Source: Paraburkholderia metrosideri
GTDB lineage: Bacteria; Pseudomonadota; Gammaproteobacteria; Burkholderiales; Burkholderiaceae
Direction of reading: 5' to 3'
Length of the DNA stretch: 64,000 nt
NCBI RefSeq assembly: GCF_904848625.1
Contig: NZ_CAJHCP010000006.1
Location: 474,609-538,608 of the forward strand
This document shows, in pieces, positions 9,104-17,593 of this stretch. Position numbers and translations under genes: made by a program. A model generated the notes under the pieces. That model was given only the letters and a program-made list of their open reading frames with translations, did not search any database and was not told where the DNA came from. Position 1 is the first letter of the stretch. Each line of letters opens with the position of its first letter.

Positions 9104-9520
9104 TCAGTGGTCCAGCAAATTGATGACCTGCAGCAATTCCTTGCGCAATTGCTCAACGTCGACGGCGGCAGTTGTAGTGACAGGCACTTGCGCGGCAACT
9201 GCGTCCTCGCCTTCGTCGACCGAAGCACCCGCACCACCATGCGCGCCCCCGCCATGCGAATCGAGCCGGTTACGCGCACCGTTGATCGTGAAACCCTGTT
9301 CATACAGCAACTCACGAATCCGCCGGATCAACAGCACCTCATGATGCTGGTAATACCGGCGATTGCCGCGTCGCTTGACCGGCCTCAACTGCGTGAACTC
9401 CTGCTCCCAGTAACGCAACACATGCGGTTTGACGCCGCATAGTTCGCTGACCTCACCAATCGTGAAGTAGCGCTTCGCCGGAATCGGAGGCAAGACGACT
9501 TTTTCGATCGTCGCTGTCAT
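9104..9520 (-). CDS. MerR family transcriptional regulator
   Basis: A 138-residue protein with a MerR winged-helix domain near the N terminus ([27 protein letters not shown], shown in part: [13 protein letters not shown] and LRYWEQEF), the second HTH element [20 protein letters not shown], and a short C-terminal tail rich in glycine, alanine and valine. It lacks the cysteine-containing metal-binding loop of classical metal sensors. It lies 46 bases downstream of ihfA, an arrangement conserved widely in proteobacteria, so it probably shares the pheST-ihfA transcript. Its target is unknown. Confidence 0.88.
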   Translation of the reverse strand: MTATIEKVVLPPIPAKRYFTIGEVSELCGVKPHVLRYWEQEFTQLRPVKRRGNRRYYQHHEVLLIRRIRELLYEQGFTINGARNRLDSHGGGAHGGAGASVDEGEDAVAAQVPVTTTAAVDVEQLRKELLQVINLLDH

Positions 9521-9566
9521 CGTCAGTTAGCCGTCGTGGTGGGTTGCGCAGGGACGCGCCGGTCTA

Positions 9567-9977
9567 TCAGCGCGTGAAGCTTGCCTCAGCGCCGTTCTCA
9601 ACGAGCGCTTTCAGCTTTTGACTTGCATGAAACGTCACAACGCGACGCGCGGCGATTGGAATCGCTTCGCCGGTCTTCGGATTTCTGCCGGGACGCTGGG
9701 GCTTGTCACGCAACTGAAAGTTGCCGAACCCCGACAGCTTCACGCTGTCGCCACTCTCCAGCGCATCGCGAATCACCTCGAAAAACGCTTCGACCATGTC
9801 TTTCGCTTCCCGCTTGTTGAGCCCGACATTGTCGAACAGCAACTCGGCAAGTTCAGCTTTGGTCAGCGTCGGCGTTTCTGTGGAAACGACGGCGGGTGAT
9901 GTCGGAATATCGCGAATCATGGCGCTGCGTTGCGCCGTAAGAAGGGCTTCGAAATCACTCGAGTTCATTTCATTCAT
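9567..9977 (-). CDS. ihfA: Integration host factor subunit alpha, N-terminally extended
   Basis: The C-terminal 97 or so residues are a complete HU/IHF fold: [20 protein letters not shown], the dimer core, and the DNA-binding arm with [20 protein letters not shown], where the intercalating proline sits. IHF-alpha pairs with IHF-beta to bend DNA in replication, recombination and sigma-54 promoters. The canonical subunit is about 99 residues; here the frame continues upstream, giving 136 residues from the ATG at 9977. Alternative starts are the ATGs at 9968 and 9920, and a TTG at 9998. None has a strong ribosome binding site. The gene follows pheT, the standard position for ihfA. Confidence 0.92.
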   Translation of the reverse strand: MNEMNSSDFEALLTAQRSAMIRDIPTSPAVVSTETPTLTKAELAELLFDNVGLNKREAKDMVEAFFEVIRDALESGDSVKLSGFGNFQLRDKPQRPGRNPKTGEAIPIAARRVVTFHASQKLKALVENGAEASFTR

Positions 9978-10046
9978 ATCTATCAAATGGCGCGCCAAGC
10001 AGAAAACAATGGATGCGGAAACAGCCGTGCAATTGTTAAATGCGGG

Positions 10047-12482
10047 TTATCCGCGCAACCGTGCGCCATATACTCGAGCCAGACGTTCCACCAGAGTTTG
10101 AATAGCCAGATCGACTGTTTCATCCTGAAGGGTTCCGCCAGTATCTTGCAAGGTCACACGGAACGCAAGGCTTTTCTCGTGAGCAGCCAGACCACCGGAA
10201 GTGTTTGATTTTGGACGGAATTCGTCGAAAAGCACCACCTTCTGGACGCTCTTGCAAGCCGCTTCCGACTGGGCCTTGTGAAGCTCGTCGAGCAATGCCT
10301 GAACCTCGATTTTCTGATCCACGACAACCGCAATATCACGGCGCACCGGCGGGAATTTTGAAACTTCCGACGGAATCGGCAATACCCGCTGCATTAATGC
10401 TTCGGCTTCGATTTCAAACAGAATCGGCGCATGCGGCAAATCATATTTCTGCATCCAGCGCGGATGCAATTCGCCAATCCAGCCTACTGCCTGGCCATTA
10501 ACTTCAACGCGCGCGCTGCGTCCCGGATGCAATGCCGGATGCTCCGCTTTCACGAAACGGGCCACCGCCGGTGCCAGTACCGCTTCGAGGTCACCCTTCA
10601 TATCGAAGTAGTCGACCGCGCGCGTCGACGCGCCCCACTGCTCGTCGAGCGCGGGACCGTACACGAGCGCACCGATCATCTTCGGCTGCGCGAAACCTTC
10701 GACCGTCAACTCGCCAGCTTTGATCGACGGATCGTGCAGGAACACGCGACCCGCTTCGAACACGCGCACGCGATCTGCCGCGCGGCGATTCAGGTTCGTA
10801 CGCAGCACGTTGATCAGGCTGCCGAACAGCGTCGTACGCATCACCGACATCTGGCTTGCAATCGGATTCAGCAGACGCACCGGCTTGTCGTTGCCGGCGA
10901 AGTCCTGTTCCCACTCCGCGTCGACGAAACTGAAGTTCACCGTTTCCGCGTAATCGCGCGCGGCGAGCGCGTGACGGATCACGTGGATCGAGCGCTGCGT
11001 TTCGTTGGTCGCGAGCATTTCGCTGGTCGCGACCGGCGGACGCGCCGGGATCTTTTCGAAGCCGTAAATCCGCGCGACTTCTTCGATCAGGTCTTCTTCG
11101 ATTTCGATGTCGAAGCGATACGACGGCGGCATCACCGAGAATGTGTCGCCATCGTGCTCGAACGTGAGACCGAGGCGCGTGAAAATCTGCGCGATTTCGT
11201 CGGCGTCGATCTTGATACCGATGATGCGGTTCGCGCGCGACACACGCATTTTCACGGGCTCGCGCTTCGGCACGTTGACGGTCTGGTCGTCGACCGGACC
11301 CGCCTCGCCGCCGCAGATATCGAGGATCAACTGCGTAATACGTTCGATGTGCTCGACAGTCGTCGCATAGTCAACGCCGCGCTCGAAGCGATGACCCGCA
11401 TCGGTCGAGAAGTTGTATTTGCGCGAGCGGCCACGAATACTATCTGGCCACCAGAACGCGGCTTCGAGATAGATGTTGGTGGTGTCGAGCGTGACGGCCG
11501 TGCTGTCGCCGCCCATGATGCCCGCGAGACTTTCGATGTGCTGCTCGTCCGCGATCACGCCGACGGTTTCATCGAGCTCGACGGTGTTGCCGTTCAGCAG
11601 CTTGAGCGTTTCGCCCTTGCGGCCCCAGCGCACATCCATGCCGCCGTGGATCTTGTCGAGATCGAACACGTGCGACGGACGGCCCAGTTCGAGCATCACA
11701 TAGTTGGAGATGTCGACGAGCGCGGAAATGCTGCGTTGCCCCGAGCGTTCGAGACGCTGCACCATCCATGCCGGCGACTTTGCGCGCGCGTTCACGCCGC
11801 GAATCACGCGACCCGAGAAGCGGCCGCACAGATCGGGTGCCGAGATTTTGACGGGCAGTATTTCGTTGAGCGTGACTTGAGCCGGCTTGATTTCCAGCGG
11901 ACGCAACGGCGCGCCCGTGATCGCCGACGTCTCGCGCGCGACACCGAATACCGACAGACAATCCGCCTTGTTCGGCGTCAACTTGATTTCGAAAACCGTG
12001 TCGTCGAGATTCAGCGTCTCGCGGATATCCTGGCCGATCGGCGTATCTTCCGGCAGGATCATCAGCCCGCTATGATCTTCCGACAGCTTCAGTTCGCGTG
12101 CCGAGCACAACATGCCCTGGCTTTCCACGCCGCGCAGCTTCGAAAGCTTGATCGCGAACGGTGCGCCGCCCTCTTCGGCCGGCGGCAATTGCGCGCCCAC
12201 CAACGCGACCGGCACCTTGATGCCCGGCGCCACATTCGGCGCGCCGCACACGATGTTCAGCGTGGCGCCCGTGCCGGCGTTGACCTGACACACGTTGAGT
12301 TTGTCCGCGTCCGGGTGCTTGACGACTTCCAGCACCTGGCCGACGACGATCTTCGTGGTCGGCGGCGCAGCCGGCCGCAGGTCTTCGACTTCGAGACCGG
12401 CCATCGTCAACGCGTGCGACAGTTCATCGGTCGTAAGTGTCGGATCGACAAAGGTTCTCAGCCAGGATTCCGGGAATTGCAT
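10047..12482 (-). CDS. pheT: Phenylalanine--tRNA ligase subunit beta
   Basis: An 811-residue beta subunit, the length expected for a bacterial PheT. In order: the N-terminal tRNA-binding OB domain (about 40-150, with [14 protein letters not shown] sequence near [18 protein letters not shown], abbreviated here), the B3/4 editing domain, the B5 domain, a catalytic-like core without active site, and the C-terminal ferredoxin-fold anticodon-binding domain ending in [14 protein letters not shown]. With PheS it forms the alpha2-beta2 enzyme that charges tRNA-Phe and edits Tyr-tRNA-Phe. It begins 154 bases downstream of pheS and is followed by ihfA. Confidence 0.98.
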   Translation of the reverse strand: MQFPESWLRTFVDPTLTTDELSHALTMAGLEVEDLRPAAPPTTKIVVGQVLEVVKHPDADKLNVCQVNAGTGATLNIVCGAPNVAPGIKVPVALVGAQLPPAEEGGAPFAIKLSKLRGVESQGMLCSARELKLSEDHSGLMILPEDTPIGQDIRETLNLDDTVFEIKLTPNKADCLSVFGVARETSAITGAPLRPLEIKPAQVTLNEILPVKISAPDLCGRFSGRVIRGVNARAKSPAWMVQRLERSGQRSISALVDISNYVMLELGRPSHVFDLDKIHGGMDVRWGRKGETLKLLNGNTVELDETVGVIADEQHIESLAGIMGGDSTAVTLDTTNIYLEAAFWWPDSIRGRSRKYNFSTDAGHRFERGVDYATTVEHIERITQLILDICGGEAGPVDDQTVNVPKREPVKMRVSRANRIIGIKIDADEIAQIFTRLGLTFEHDGDTFSVMPPSYRFDIEIEEDLIEEVARIYGFEKIPARPPVATSEMLATNETQRSIHVIRHALAARDYAETVNFSFVDAEWEQDFAGNDKPVRLLNPIASQMSVMRTTLFGSLINVLRTNLNRRAADRVRVFEAGRVFLHDPSIKAGELTVEGFAQPKMIGALVYGPALDEQWGASTRAVDYFDMKGDLEAVLAPAVARFVKAEHPALHPGRSARVEVNGQAVGWIGELHPRWMQKYDLPHAPILFEIEAEALMQRVLPIPSEVSKFPPVRRDIAVVVDQKIEVQALLDELHKAQSEAACKSVQKVVLFDEFRPKSNTSGGLAAHEKSLAFRVTLQDTGGTLQDETVDLAIQTLVERLARVYGARLRG

Positions 12483-12636
12483 GGTTCTGTGTACGTTCTG
12501 ATCAGGTTAGGTCCACGTCCGGCGGCGGCTTCCTGCAACTCGGTGTTCGTGAGATTGCAAACCACTGCCGGGGACGCTGGCGGCACGCATCGAATCCGTG
12601 CCGCGCTCTATGCTTGTCGCGTTCGACCGCGCAGGT

Positions 12637-13650
12637 TCACGCGAATTGACGCAGGAAACGCAGGTCGTTTTCGAAGAACAGACGCAGGTCTTGCACGCCG
12701 TAACGCAACATCGTGAGGCGCTCGAGGCCGCTGCCGAAAGCAAAGCCGATGTAACGCTCAGGGTCGAGGCCCATGTTGCGGATCACCGTGGGGTGAACCT
12801 GGCCCGAGCCCGAAATTTCAAGCCACTTCCCGGCGTTCTTGCCCGTTTCGAACAACATGTCGATTTCAGCCGACGGTTCGGTGAACGGGAAATACGACGG
12901 ACGGAAGCGCACCTGAATGTCGTCGCGTTCGAAGAATTTCTTGAGGAAGTCGGAGTAGACGCCCTTCAGATCCGCAAAGCTGATGTTCTCGTCGATCCAC
13001 AGGCCTTCGACCTGGTTGAACATCGGCGAATGCGTTGCGTCGCTGTCCACACGGTACGTGCGACCCGGCACGATCACCTTGATAGGCGGCGTGTTGGTAC
13101 GCGCGTAGCGCACCTGCATCGGGCTGGTATGCGTGCGCAGCAGCAGTTGACGGCCGTCGGCATCTTTGCCGTCGACGTAGAAGGTGTCCTGCATCGAACG
13201 CGCCGGATGGTTTTCCGGGCTGTTCAGCGAGGTGAAGTTGTACCAGTCGGTTTCGATTTCGGGGCCGTCGGCCACGTCGAATCCGATCGACCGGAAAATC
13301 TGTTCGACGCGCTCCCACGTGCGCATCACCGGGTGCAGGCTGCCTGCGCCGGTGCCGCGGCCCGGTAACGTGACGTCGATGGCTTCAGCGGCAAGGCGCT
13401 GATTCAGCAACGCGTCGGCGAGTGCCTGACGGCGGCCCGTCAAAGCGGCTTCCACTTGTTGCTTGACGAGGTTGATCCGAGCGCCTTCGGTCTTGCGCGT
13501 TTCGGGATCGAGTTTGCCAAGGCCCTTCAATAGCTCGGTCAGCGCACCCGATTTGCCAAGAAAGCGTGCTTTCTCGTTCTCGAGGGTGGTGACGTCGGAG
13601 GCTTCTGCGAAGGCTTTTTGCGCGTCGGCGACAATCTGGTCCAGATCCAT
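12637..13650 (-). CDS. pheS: Phenylalanine--tRNA ligase subunit alpha
   Basis: A 337-residue class II synthetase alpha subunit. The N-terminal coiled coil covers about residues 1-90; the catalytic domain carries motif 2 ([20 protein letters not shown] in part) and motif 3 ([19 protein letters not shown]). The ATG at 13650 is preceded by GATGGGA and gives the standard PheS length; an upstream frame extension to 13707 would overlap the terminator hairpin. It lies downstream of rplT with an intrinsic terminator between them, so pheST may be attenuated or have its own promoter. Confidence 0.97.
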   Translation of the reverse strand: MDLDQIVADAQKAFAEASDVTTLENEKARFLGKSGALTELLKGLGKLDPETRKTEGARINLVKQQVEAALTGRRQALADALLNQRLAAEAIDVTLPGRGTGAGSLHPVMRTWERVEQIFRSIGFDVADGPEIETDWYNFTSLNSPENHPARSMQDTFYVDGKDADGRQLLLRTHTSPMQVRYARTNTPPIKVIVPGRTYRVDSDATHSPMFNQVEGLWIDENISFADLKGVYSDFLKKFFERDDIQVRFRPSYFPFTEPSAEIDMLFETGKNAGKWLEISGSGQVHPTVIRNMGLDPERYIGFAFGSGLERLTMLRYGVQDLRLFFENDLRFLRQFA

Positions 13651-13705
13651 TGATCCCATCATTTCAACGTCAGTGTTCAATCGAAGCAAAACTGGTTCTA
13701 CCAAC

Positions 13706-13737
13706 AAAAACGGGGCTCGGTGAGGAGCCCCGTTTTT
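13706..13737 (-). terminator. Intrinsic terminator/attenuator between rplT and pheS
   Basis: Perfect 13-bp stem (GAGCCCCGTTTTT with its complement) around a 6-base loop, followed on the minus strand by GTT. It lies 56 bases before the pheS start and 71 after the rplT stop. No phenylalanine-rich leader peptide frame was found between rplT and the hairpin. Confidence 0.85.
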
Positions 13738-13808
13738 GCTGCAGCGTCACCGAGACTACCGGATGTTCGCTGCAACGAACCACGCAGTTTTAATTGCCAG
13801 AAGCGCAA

Positions 13809-14168
13809 TCAGGCTGCAACGGCGGCTTTCACCTGCTGAACGATCGCAGCAAAAGCAGCCTTGTCGAACACAGCCATGTCGGCCAGCACCTTGCGGTCGA
13901 GTTCGATCGAAGCCTTCTTCAGGCCGTTGATGAACACGCTGTACGTCATGTCGTGCTGACGCACCGCCGCGTTAATACGCGTGATCCACAATGCACGGAA
14001 CACACGCTTCTTGTTGCGGCGATCGCGGTAGGCGTATTGGCCTGCGCGCATGACCGCCTGCTTGGCGATGCGATAGACGTTATTGCGACGGCCGCGGTAA
14101 CCCTTGGCCAGCTTGATGATCTTCTTGTGACGGGCCCGTGCGGTAACCCCACGTTTTACTCGAGGCAT
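13809..14168 (-). CDS. rplT: 50S ribosomal protein L20
   Basis: A 119-residue protein with the unmistakable basic N terminus [20 protein letters not shown] and the [17 protein letters not shown] rRNA-binding helix ([19 protein letters not shown]). L20 binds 23S rRNA early in large-subunit assembly and in enterobacteria represses the infC-rpmI-rplT operon by binding its mRNA. It lies 29 bases downstream of rpmI and precedes the pheST terminator. Confidence 0.98.
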
Positions 14169-14197
14169 ATCTTGCTCCTATGAGTTTCAGTTAAGGG

Positions 14198-14395
14198 TTA
14201 AGCGAACGGCAGCATTGCGCGCACGGAGTTCATATCTGCATCATGAACTGCCGTCGAACCGCGCAAATGGCGTTTGTTCTTGGTGGTCTTCTTGGTAAGA
14301 ATGTGACGCTTGAAGGCCTGACCGCGCTTGACGGTACCGCCCGGACGCACCACGAAGCGCTTTGCAGCACTCTTCTTGGTCTTCATCTTCGGCAT
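14198..14395 (-). CDS. rpmI: 50S ribosomal protein L35
   Basis: A 65-residue protein beginning [14 protein letters not shown] and containing the conserved [14 protein letters not shown] segment, the normal size for L35. The start ATG at 14395 is preceded by AATGGAGTTGTC; frame extension further upstream to 14575 has no ribosome binding site and is spurious. Spaced 29 bases from rplT and 243 bases from infC. Confidence 0.97.
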   Translation of the reverse strand: MPKMKTKKSAAKRFVVRPGGTVKRGQAFKRHILTKKTTKNKRHLRGSTAVHDADMNSVRAMLPFA

Positions 14396-14638
14396 GACAA
14401 CTCCATTATTAGATGGATATGGGTGTGCGGTCGGCCTGATGGCCATTACCCGCCCTTCGAAACCCATTCCACTTGGTATGCAGACCGCCAATCCTGCCAA
14501 CGGCCGCTTTTCGGGAAAAGCGCCTGAATACACACCTTTCCGAAACCTGCTGATACCGCGCCGGACACCCGGCACAGCATCACTTCAAACTTTAGCCGCC
14601 TGAGCGCGCACCGCCCGGCGCGCCGCTGCTCTGGCTGC
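14396..14638 (-). promoter_or_regulatory. Long infC-rpmI spacer, candidate ribosomal-protein leader
   Basis: A 243-base gap inside an otherwise compact operon. It contains a hairpin CGCTTTT-CGGG-AAAAGCG at 14505-14522 and ends in the rpmI ribosome binding site. In E. coli this region binds L20 to repress rpmI-rplT translation; an equivalent role here is inferred from position only. It could also carry an internal promoter. Confidence 0.35.
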
Positions 14639-15163
14639 TTACTTCTTTTTCTTCGGAGCGAGCACCATGATCATCTGGCGCCCTTCCATTTTCGGCATTT
14701 GCTCGACCTGACCGACTTCATCGAGATCCGTGCGCAAGCGTTCGAGCATGCGCATACCGATTTCCTGGTGGGCCATTTCGCGGCCACGGAAACGCAACGT
14801 GATTTTCGTCTTGTCGCCGTCGTCGAGGAAGCGGATGAGGTTGCGCAGCTTGACGTTGTAGTCACCGTCGTCGGTGCCCGGGCGGAATTTGACTTCCTTA
14901 ACCTGGACGACCTTCTGCTTGAGCTTGGCCTCGTGTTGTTTCTTCGCTTCCGAGTACTTGAACTTGCCGTAGTCCATCAAGCGGCAAACCGGCGGAACCG
15001 CTTGCGGAGCGATTTCGACCAGATCCACATCTTGCTGTTCCGACATGCGGAACGCATCAGCGAGTTTCACGATGCCGAGCGGTTCGTTCTCGACGCCGAC
15101 CAGACGCACCTCGGGTGCCGTAATTTCACCGTTGATGCGGTGCGCAGACTTATCAGTAGCGAT
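14639..15163 (-). CDS. infC: Translation initiation factor IF-3, ATC start codon
   Basis: Reading from an ATC codon at 15163 gives a 174-residue IF-3 with the conserved N terminus [20 protein letters not shown], including NGEI and the linker, then the C-terminal 16S-rRNA-binding domain ([26 protein letters not shown]). The ATC is preceded by AGAGGAAAC. Choosing the first standard codon (GTG at 15109) would delete part of the N domain. Infrequent start codons (AUU, AUC) are a known feature of infC and underlie IF-3 autoregulation, because IF-3 discriminates against such starts. It lies 48 bases after thrS. Confidence 0.96.
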   Translation of the reverse strand: MATDKSAHRINGEITAPEVRLVGVENEPLGIVKLADAFRMSEQQDVDLVEIAPQAVPPVCRLMDYGKFKYSEAKKQHEAKLKQKVVQVKEVKFRPGTDDGDYNVKLRNLIRFLDDGDKTKITLRFRGREMAHQEIGMRMLERLRTDLDEVGQVEQMPKMEGRQMIMVLAPKKKK

Positions 15164-15211
15164 GTTACGTTTCCTCTAAAAATTAAAAAAACGAGCCGGG
15201 CTGCAAGTGGC

Positions 15212-17119
15212 TCACTTGAACGACTGCACGTCCTGGCGCAGACGCTCAATGAAGGAGTCGAGGGGCATGACACCCATATCGACACCACCACGGGCACGCA
15301 CGGCTACCGTTTGGGCTTCACGCTCTTTGTCGCCGACCACAAGCAGGTACGGCACCTTTTCCAGCGTGTGCTCGCGTATTTTATAGCTAATCTTCTCGTT
15401 GCGCAAATCGGCCTCAACTCTAACCCCTTGTTTTTGCAACGATTGGGCTAGAGACTGCGCATATTCGGTCTGACTTTCCGCGATATTCATCACGACAACC
15501 TGCATCGGCGCGAGCCACGACGGCATTGCACCAGCATGGTGCTCGATCAGAATACCAAGGAAACGCTCCATGGAACCGACGATTGCACGGTGCAACATGA
15601 TCGGACGACGGCGGCTGTTGTCTTCGGCTACGTATTCGGCGCCCAGACGCTCCGGCAGTACCATGTCGAGCTGCAACGTGCCGCACTGCCACGAGCGGCC
15701 GAGCGCGTCCTTGATGTGGTACTCGACCTTCGGGCCGTAGAACGCACCCTCGCCCGGCAACTCTTCCCACGTCACACCGCAAGCCGTGAGCGCTTCACGC
15801 AAGCCCTGCTCCGCGCGATCCCACGTTTCGTCCGTACCGGCACGAGCGTCGGGGCGCAACGACAGCTTGATCTCGACATTGTCGAAGCCGAAGTCTTTGT
15901 AGACGCTCATCGCCAGCGTATTGAACGCAATCGATTCGCTGATGAACTGGTCTTCGGTACAGAAAATGTGCGCGTCGTCCTGAACGAAACCCCGCACGCG
16001 CATCAGGCCATGAAGCGCACCCGACGACTCATTACGGTGGCACGAGCCGAACTCCGCGTAACGCAGCGGCAGATCGCGATACGAACGCAAACCATGGTTG
16101 AACACCTGCACGTGACCCGGGCAGTTCATCGGCTTGATCGCGTAGTCGCGTTTTTCCGATTCCGTCGTGAACATGTTTTCACGATAGTTCTGCCAGTGGC
16201 CCGACGCTTCCCACAGCGAGCGGTCCATGATCATCGGCGTCTTGATTTCGAGGTACCCAGCGTCATTCACGCGACGGCGCATGTATTGCTCGACCTGCTG
16301 CCACAACGTCCAGCCACGCGGATGCCAGAACACCATGCCCGGCGATTCGTCCTGCATATGGAACAGGTCGAGTTGCTTGCCGAGCTTGCGGTGGTCGCGC
16401 TTCTCCGCTTCTTCGAGCATGTGCAGATACGCTTCCTGGTCTTCCTTCTTGGTCCAGGCCGTACCGTAGATGCGCTGCAACTGTTCGTTTTTTGAATCGC
16501 CGCGCCAGTACGCGCCCGCGACCTTCATCAGCTTGAAGACCTTCAGTTTGCCGGTGGACGGCACATGCGGCCCACGGCACAGATCGGTGAAGCCGCCGTG
16601 CGAGTACAGCTTGATATCGTCGCTGGACGGAATCGATTCGATGATCTCGGCCTTGTACTTTTCGCCGATGCTCTTGAAGTACTCCACCGCCTCTTCACGC
16701 GACACTACGCGACGTGAGACCGGCTCGTCTTTCTTCGCGAGTTCCTGCATGCGCTTTTCGATCTTCTCGAGATCTTCCGGCGTGAAGGGACGGTTGTACG
16801 CGAAGTCGTAGTAGAAGCCGTTGTCGATGACCGGGCCGATCGTGACCTGAGCTTCCGGATACAGATCCTTCACTGCGTACGCGAGCAAGTGCGCCGCGGA
16901 GTGACGGATGATATCGAGACCGTCTGCGTCTTTTTCAGTGACGATGGCGAGCGCCACGTCATGATCGATCAGAGCAGACGTATCGACCAGTTCACCGTCG
17001 ATCTTGCCGCCGAGCGCGGCCTTTGCGAGACCGGGGCCAATCGAGGCCGCCACTTCGGCGACGGTCACCGGATGCTCGTACTGTCGAACAGAACCGTCAG
17101 GCAGACGTATCGAAACCAT
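15212..17119 (-). CDS. thrS: Threonine--tRNA ligase
   Basis: A 635-residue class II synthetase. Domains in order: N-terminal TGS (about 1-60, [23 protein letters not shown] in part), the editing domain with [12 protein letters not shown] (HxxxH zinc-type motif) at about 70-80, the catalytic core with motif 2 around [19 protein letters not shown] and motif 3 around [16 protein letters not shown], and the anticodon-binding domain. The zinc-ligand cysteine is in [10 protein letters not shown]. The ATG at 17119 has GGAGA eight bases upstream; an in-frame ATG/GTG at 17158 falls against the leader terminator and lacks a site. First gene after the tRNA-Val terminator. Confidence 0.98.
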   Translation of the reverse strand: MVSIRLPDGSVRQYEHPVTVAEVAASIGPGLAKAALGGKIDGELVDTSALIDHDVALAIVTEKDADGLDIIRHSAAHLLAYAVKDLYPEAQVTIGPVIDNGFYYDFAYNRPFTPEDLEKIEKRMQELAKKDEPVSRRVVSREEAVEYFKSIGEKYKAEIIESIPSSDDIKLYSHGGFTDLCRGPHVPSTGKLKVFKLMKVAGAYWRGDSKNEQLQRIYGTAWTKKEDQEAYLHMLEEAEKRDHRKLGKQLDLFHMQDESPGMVFWHPRGWTLWQQVEQYMRRRVNDAGYLEIKTPMIMDRSLWEASGHWQNYRENMFTTESEKRDYAIKPMNCPGHVQVFNHGLRSYRDLPLRYAEFGSCHRNESSGALHGLMRVRGFVQDDAHIFCTEDQFISESIAFNTLAMSVYKDFGFDNVEIKLSLRPDARAGTDETWDRAEQGLREALTACGVTWEELPGEGAFYGPKVEYHIKDALGRSWQCGTLQLDMVLPERLGAEYVAEDNSRRRPIMLHRAIVGSMERFLGILIEHHAGAMPSWLAPMQVVVMNIAESQTEYAQSLAQSLQKQGVRVEADLRNEKISYKIREHTLEKVPYLLVVGDKEREAQTVAVRARGGVDMGVMPLDSFIERLRQDVQSFK

Positions 17120-17172
17120 TGCGTTCTCCGTGGTGCCGACCGGCGGCGGCACATACAACCATCAAACAAGCC

Positions 17173-17209
17173 CAAAAAAAATGCGGCCCCGCTTTCGAGG
17201 GGCCGCATT
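17173..17209 (-). terminator. Intrinsic terminator between tRNA-Val and thrS
   Basis: Perfect 11-bp stem (AATGCGGCCCC with GGGGCCGCATT), 8-base loop, then a run of eight T on the minus strand. It ends tRNA-Val transcription 163 bases after the tRNA and lies 54 bases before the thrS start; it could also act as an attenuator in the thrS leader. Confidence 0.88.
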
Positions 17210-17371
17210 CACATTTCCTGCAAACTACCTTGGCGAAAGTGGTCCTCGACTAGCGTCGCTCCGAAGTGGTCTCGGTCAACGTTCGCGGTGTCATAACCGT
17301 ATTCGCCTTTTGCGCCAAAGGCGCTTACTGCAGTTTGCGAAACCCCGGCAAAACCGGAATTTCTCTTTCGT

Positions 17372-17448
17372 TGGTAGGCTCGATTGGACTCGAACCAACG
17401 ACCCCCACCATGTCAAGGTGGTGCTCTAACCAGCTGAGCTACGAGCCT
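17372..17448 (-). tRNA. tRNA-Val (GAC anticodon)
   Basis: The 77-base minus-strand sequence folds as a cloverleaf: acceptor AGGCTCG/CGAGCCT, D stem GCTC/GAGC, anticodon stem CCACC/GGTGG with loop TTGACAT (anticodon GAC), T loop TTCGAGTCC, encoded CCA. Located between relA and thrS. Confidence 0.97.
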
Positions 17449-17593
17449 GAAGAAACGAGATTATATGGAGCGCTACACCGCTTGGCAAGTACTTTTATGC
17501 ATCGACTTTAAATTTTCTACTCAACTCTCTGCTGCGAGTTCGTGCGCACGCCGCGCGTACGCGCGGCGGCACGAGCCACCTCGCGGCAACCCA

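Noticed and set aside
10431..12716. Very long plus-strand frame of 761 codons opposite pheT
   Set aside because: It is the antisense of pheT, rich in Arg and His as expected for a GC-rich shadow frame; pheT is unequivocal.
17120..17209. T-box or riboswitch in the thrS leader
   Set aside because: No T-box sequence or specifier-loop structure was seen; the hairpin is adequately explained as the tRNA-Val terminator.
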